From assembly GCF_014636175.1 (NCBI RefSeq), contig NZ_BMDW01000015.1, positions 30,245 to 94,244 of the forward strand: a DNA stretch of 64,000 bases, in the 5' to 3' direction. Source of the stretch: Sphingomonas psychrolutea (GTDB lineage: Bacteria > Pseudomonadota > Alphaproteobacteria > Sphingomonadales > Sphingomonadaceae). The notes beneath the pieces were generated by a model that was not told the DNA's origin, searched no databases, and worked only from the letters and a program-made list of their open reading frames with translations. Position 1 is the stretch's first letter. Each line of letters begins with the position of its first letter. The translations under genes were made by a program, and so were the position numbers. This document shows, piece after piece, positions 61,014 to 64,000 of the stretch.

Positions 61014-61031
61014 ATATCGACAATCCGGCGA

Positions 61032-61700
61032 TCAGGCAACCAGCTCGAACAGCCCCTCGAACATCCGCCGCCCGTCATTGCCGCCATGCGCCGCCGTTTC
61101 GATCCGGCGTTCGGGGTGGGGCATGAGGCCTAGGACATTGCCGGCGGCGTTGAGGATGCCGGCGATGTTGCGGGCCGATCCGTTGACCGAAGTTGCATAG
61201 CGGAACGCGACGCGGCCTTCGCCTTCGAGCCAGTCGAGCGTCGCTTCGTCGGCAGCGTAATTGCCGTCGTGATGCGCGACCGGGATAACGATGCGTTCGC
61301 CCGCGCCGTAGCGGCTGGTGAAGGCACTCTGCGCATTCTCGACCGTGAGCGGGACGTCGCGGCAGACGAAATCGAGCCCGGCGTTGCGCATCAGAGCGCC
61401 CGGCAGCAGTCCTGCTTCAGTAAGGATCTGGAAACCGTTGCAAATGCCGAGCACCGCCACGCCGCGCTCCGCTGCCGCGGTCACTGCTGCCATAATCGGC
61501 GAACGCGCGCCGATTGCGCCCGAGCGGAGATAATCGCCATAGGAGAAGCCGCCGGGCAGCGCGATCAGCCCAACGCCGTCGGGCAGCGCGGTGTCGGCAT
61601 GCCATACCATCGTCGGCGCGGTCCCGCTCACGTCGCGGAGCGCCACCGCAATGTCGCGGTCGCAATTCGAGCCGGGAAAGACGATGACGGCGGTTTTCAC
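61032..61700 (-). CDS. purQ: Phosphoribosylformylglycinamidine synthase subunit PurQ
   Basis: A 222-residue class I glutamine amidotransferase. The nucleophile Cys is in [20 protein letters not shown]; the His-Glu pair is in [12 protein letters not shown]. It supplies ammonia from glutamine to PurL for FGAM synthesis. The start is GTG at 61700 (GGAACGGGC upstream), overlapping the purS stop (GTGA). Start [16 protein letters not shown] is canonical. Confidence 0.97.
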   Translation of the reverse strand: MKTAVIVFPGSNCDRDIAVALRDVSGTAPTMVWHADTALPDGVGLIALPGGFSYGDYLRSGAIGARSPIMAAVTAAAERGVAVLGICNGFQILTEAGLLPGALMRNAGLDFVCRDVPLTVENAQSAFTSRYGAGERIVIPVAHHDGNYAADEATLDWLEGEGRVAFRYATSVNGSARNIAGILNAAGNVLGLMPHPERRIETAAHGGNDGRRMFEGLFELVA

Positions 61701-61927
61701 GCCCGTTCCACCCGGTAATTCTCGATCACGGTGTTGGCGAGCAGCTTGCGGCACATCGCGTCGATTTGCGCGTCGCTGACGTCATCGGCGACATCAAGTT
61801 CGATCAGCTTGCCCGCGCGCACATCATTGACGCCGGCAAAGCCAAGGCCACCCAGCGCCTTGTGGATCGCGCGGCCCTGCGGATCGAGCACGCCGGGCTT
61901 CAGCGTGACGAAGATGCGGAGCTTCAT
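61697..61927 (-). CDS. purS: Phosphoribosylformylglycinamidine synthase subunit PurS
   Basis: A 76-residue Pur[31 protein letters not shown] and [16 protein letters not shown]. It bridges PurQ and small PurL. The stop overlaps the purQ start, and purC lies 79 bases upstream on the same strand, giving the usual alphaproteobacterial purC-purS-purQ order. purL is not in the window. Confidence 0.97.
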   Translation of the reverse strand: MKLRIFVTLKPGVLDPQGRAIHKALGGLGFAGVNDVRAGKLIELDVADDVSDAQIDAMCRKLLANTVIENYRVERA

Positions 61928-62006
61928 GGGCGTATCCTAAATCCAGTGTTGCGCGCGCTATGGCCGCGTGCGGCCCCGCTCGCAACCGCCCCCGCAACCG
62001 CCCGCG

Positions 62007-62786
62007 TCATTTTCCCTTGCTCAGCCGATGCTTTTCTAGGTCGAGGACCGCGCCGTCGGCACCTTCGGGAAGCAAGCCCAGACGCCGGGCGACTTCCTGA
62101 TACGCCTCGACCTCACCGCCGAGATCGCGGCGGAAGCGATCCTTGTCGAGCTTTTCGTTGGTCTGCATGTCCCACAGGCGGCAGCCATCGGGGCTGATCT
62201 CGTCGGCGAGGATGATGCGCGGATAGTCATTGTCCCAGACGCGCCCGAATTCGAGCTTGAAGTCGATCAGCCGAATCCCGATCCCGGCGAACAGGCCGCA
62301 AAGGAAATCGTTCACGCGAATGGCGAGGTCGGCGATGTCGTGCATCTCCTCCTGCCCCGCCCAGCCGAACGCGGCGATATGTTCATCGGTGATCATCGGA
62401 TCGCCGAGCGCATCGTCCTTATAATAATATTCGATGATCGTGCGCGGCAGCTGCGTGCCTTCCTCGATGCCGAGTCGAGTCGAGATCGATCCCGCCGCGA
62501 CGTTGCGGACGACGACTTCGATCGGGATGATCTCGACCTGGCGGATCAACTGCTCGCGCATGTTGAGGCGGCGGATGAAGTGCGTCGGCACGCCGATCAG
62601 CCCGAGCAGCGTGAAGATATGCTCGGAAATCCGGTTGTTGAGCACGCCCTTGCCGCTGATCGTGCCCTTTTTCTGGGCGTTGAAGGCAGTCGCATCGTCC
62701 TTGAAATATTGGATCAAAGTACCCGGCTCGGGACCCTCATAGAGGATCTTGGCCTTGCCTTCGTAAATCTGGCGGCGACGTGCCAT
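62007..62786 (-). CDS. purC: Phosphoribosylaminoimidazole-succinocarboxamide synthase
   Basis: A 259-residue SAICAR synthetase: [68 protein letters not shown] and [15 protein letters not shown]. It joins aspartate to CAIR in purine synthesis. ATG 62786. It heads the purC-purS-purQ group. About 150 bases separate it from the DUF4349 gene upstream; they contain only a 7-bp GCCCCGG/CCGGGGC inverted repeat. Confidence 0.97.
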   Translation of the reverse strand: MARRRQIYEGKAKILYEGPEPGTLIQYFKDDATAFNAQKKGTISGKGVLNNRISEHIFTLLGLIGVPTHFIRRLNMREQLIRQVEIIPIEVVVRNVAAGSISTRLGIEEGTQLPRTIIEYYYKDDALGDPMITDEHIAAFGWAGQEEMHDIADLAIRVNDFLCGLFAGIGIRLIDFKLEFGRVWDNDYPRIILADEISPDGCRLWDMQTNEKLDKDRFRRDLGGEVEAYQEVARRLGLLPEGADGAVLDLEKHRLSKGK

Positions 62787-62938
62787 GTGTGCAGATACCC
62801 TTAGAAAACGAGTGGCCCCGGCGACGCGGGGAAAACGCGGGCCGGGGCGCTAAGCTCTTGGCTATATCGGAAGCGGAAGGGGGGTGCAATCAGCTTGGGG
62901 CGATGTGTACCGTTGGGCGTGAGGGCCCGCGCGCGGCG

Positions 62939-63841
62939 TCATTCGGCCGGTTCGTGTTCCCGCGTCTCGTCGCGCTGGAACCAGCGCTGCACAACGTTGC
63001 GATTCGATTCGGCGTCGGGCGCCGGGGCGCGCGGCAGGACGGGGGGCGCAGTGTTCTCGGTCCGGGCGAGCAGCCAGCGCAGGCCGAGCGCGCCGCCGAG
63101 CAGTAGCACGAGCCACGGCCCGATCCCGGCGAGCACCACCAGCAGCCCCGCGAGCGAGGAGAGGAACGTGTCGCCCGCGCTGGCCAGTGTCGCCTCAGGC
63201 GATGCACCGATCCCGGGGATGCCGCTGCTGGATGTGTAGGTAAAAATTACGGGCGCGGTGGCGGCCGAGCTTCCGGCTGCCGCGTCGACCTCGCCGATCG
63301 TCGCGATCGCATTGCGGAACCGCTCGGCCTTGCTGCTCGCCTGCGCCTTTTGCTCGGGCGTGGCCGCGGCACGGACGCGCGCGTCGGCGGTCGCCAACGC
63401 CTGCTGCAATTTTGCGAGCACGCCGTCGCCGCGCCCGCCTGCGGTCGTCTCGACGCCCGCGACATCGGCATCGGTCATCGTGCCGCGCGCGTTGGTGACG
63501 GTCACCGCGGCAGCACGGCCGAAGGCGCGCGCGATCGCCGGATCGAGTGTCAGCGTCAGCACGGCGGTGATCGTGTTATCCTGCCCGACGGTGTACCGCA
63601 TCGCGGTGATGTGACAGCGCGCAGGGCCGAGCTGATCACAGCCGCGCGCGTGGCTTTCCTGCACGGCTTCAATGCGGCTGGCGGGCAAGCGAAAGGCGTA
63701 GCGATAATCGAAGCTGCCATCGGCGGCGTGGATCGCCGCATTGGCGGCGGTCGCCTTGCCGCCAGCCTGCGCTCCGGTGAGGTTCGCCGAATCGCATCCG
63801 CCCAACAGCAGCAAGGCCGCGAGAGCACCCAAGAGTCGCAT
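62939..63841 (-). CDS. DUF4349 domain lipoprotein
   Basis: A 300-residue envelope protein. The signal sequence ends in a lipobox (ALLLLGGCDS, Cys about residue 16). The DUF4349 region (about 40-210) includes YRYAFRLPASRIEAVQESHARGC and a helical segment with Lys/Ala (AATPEQKAQASSKAERF). A single C-terminal helix (about 235-262) is followed by a charged tail, so the protein may anchor in the inner membrane at both ends. ATG 63841 follows GGGGAG by eight bases. Family function is unknown. Confidence 0.87.
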   Translation of the reverse strand: MRLLGALAALLLLGGCDSANLTGAQAGGKATAANAAIHAADGSFDYRYAFRLPASRIEAVQESHARGCDQLGPARCHITAMRYTVGQDNTITAVLTLTLDPAIARAFGRAAAVTVTNARGTMTDADVAGVETTAGGRGDGVLAKLQQALATADARVRAAATPEQKAQASSKAERFRNAIATIGEVDAAAGSSAATAPVIFTYTSSSGIPGIGASPEATLASAGDTFLSSLAGLLVVLAGIGPWLVLLLGGALGLRWLLARTENTAPPVLPRAPAPDAESNRNVVQRWFQRDETREHEPAE

Positions 63842-63902
63842 AATCGATCTCCCCCCGAAACCGGCCATAGCAGTTTTGGTTAACGCGTGCACTGCTGCTT
63901 AG

Positions 63903-64000
63903 AGGCTGTCTCGAAACGGCGGCGTAATGATAGTGGACGATCGAGCTCCGGTATGATTCCAGAGGGTTGCGACACCTGATCTGGAAGAACCGATGTGGAA
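63903..64000 (+). mobile_element. Possible left end of an insertion sequence, cut by the window edge
   Basis: A shift in composition begins at 63903 with GAGGCTGTCTCGAAA, next to CTTA. This looks like the terminal inverted repeat and TA/CTTA-type target of an IS5-related element. The last bases include ATGTGG, a plausible transposase start. The other end and the transposase are not visible, so this is tentative. Confidence 0.35.

Noticed and set aside
62815..62848. GCCCCGG/CCGGGGC inverted repeat upstream of purC as a regulator site or terminator
   Set aside because: The stem is only seven bases with a 20-base loop and no T-run, which is expected by chance in such GC-rich DNA.

Overview
The window is GC-rich, densely coded DNA from an alphaproteobacterium, most likely a sphingomonad (Sphingomonas or a close relative). 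The evidence is a complete hopanoid locus, exosortase-A-associated glycan genes, a large TonB receptor, the lysine/alanine-rich DUF6481 protein, and many alphaproteobacterial palindromic repeats. The assignment rests on protein resemblance only.

Layout. 1-9.4 kb: a FixL-like PAS histidine kinase running off the left edge, a thiolase, a MaoC hydratase, bifunctional PutA, an MscS channel, topoisomerase IB and a DJ-1/PfpI protein. 9.4-14.3 kb: surface-glycan genes (acyltransferase, O-glycosylation ligase, an unlisted 48-residue ORF, a glycosyltransferase, a proline-rich membrane protein). 14.4-24.6 kb: dnaB, a GNAT acetyltransferase, rplU-rpmA, a TonB receptor, hspQ, tRNA-Ser(CGA), DUF6481, nadE and a ModE-N regulator.

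24.7-46.2 kb is the core of the window, a hopanoid locus of about 21 kb. hpnI-J-K-L are on the minus strand. Divergent from them is a tightly overlapping operon hpnA-B-C-D-E-shc-hpnG on the plus strand. Then come a divergent reductase/LysR pair, ispH-hpnH (minus), hpnM-mlaA (plus) and DUF2141-hpnN (minus). Together these genes cover isoprenoid supply (IspH), squalene synthesis (HpnC/D/E), cyclisation (Shc), adenosylation (HpnH), depurination (HpnG), the cyclitol-ether head group (HpnI/K/J), and proposed traffic to the outer membrane (HpnN, HpnM, MlaA).

46.3-53.4 kb: an uncharacterised MoxR-type module (DUF4129, DUF4350, MoxR ATPase, DUF58, SpoIIM-like, RDD) with a divergent membrane protein. 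53.5-60.3 kb: an FAD oxidase, a BTAD-like TPR regulator, an ECF42-type sigma factor with its DGPF partner, an ArsC-like protein, DUF427, tRNA-Arg(UCU) and a queuosine-precursor transporter. 60.3-64 kb: a PIN-type toxin-antitoxin pair with a palindromic operator, purQ-purS-purC, a DUF4349 lipoprotein, and possibly the end of an insertion sequence at the right edge.

The most unusual signal is a set of at least four families of long palindromic (REP/BIME-like) repeats. Most copies lie between genes. Four lie inside conserved enzyme genes (putA, hpnB, shc, hpnG) and are translated in frame, adding about 25-40 residues each. A fifth appears to supply the N-terminus of an acyltransferase. Three of the four interrupted genes are in the same hopanoid operon. 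This resembles the protein-coding palindromic elements described in Rickettsia.
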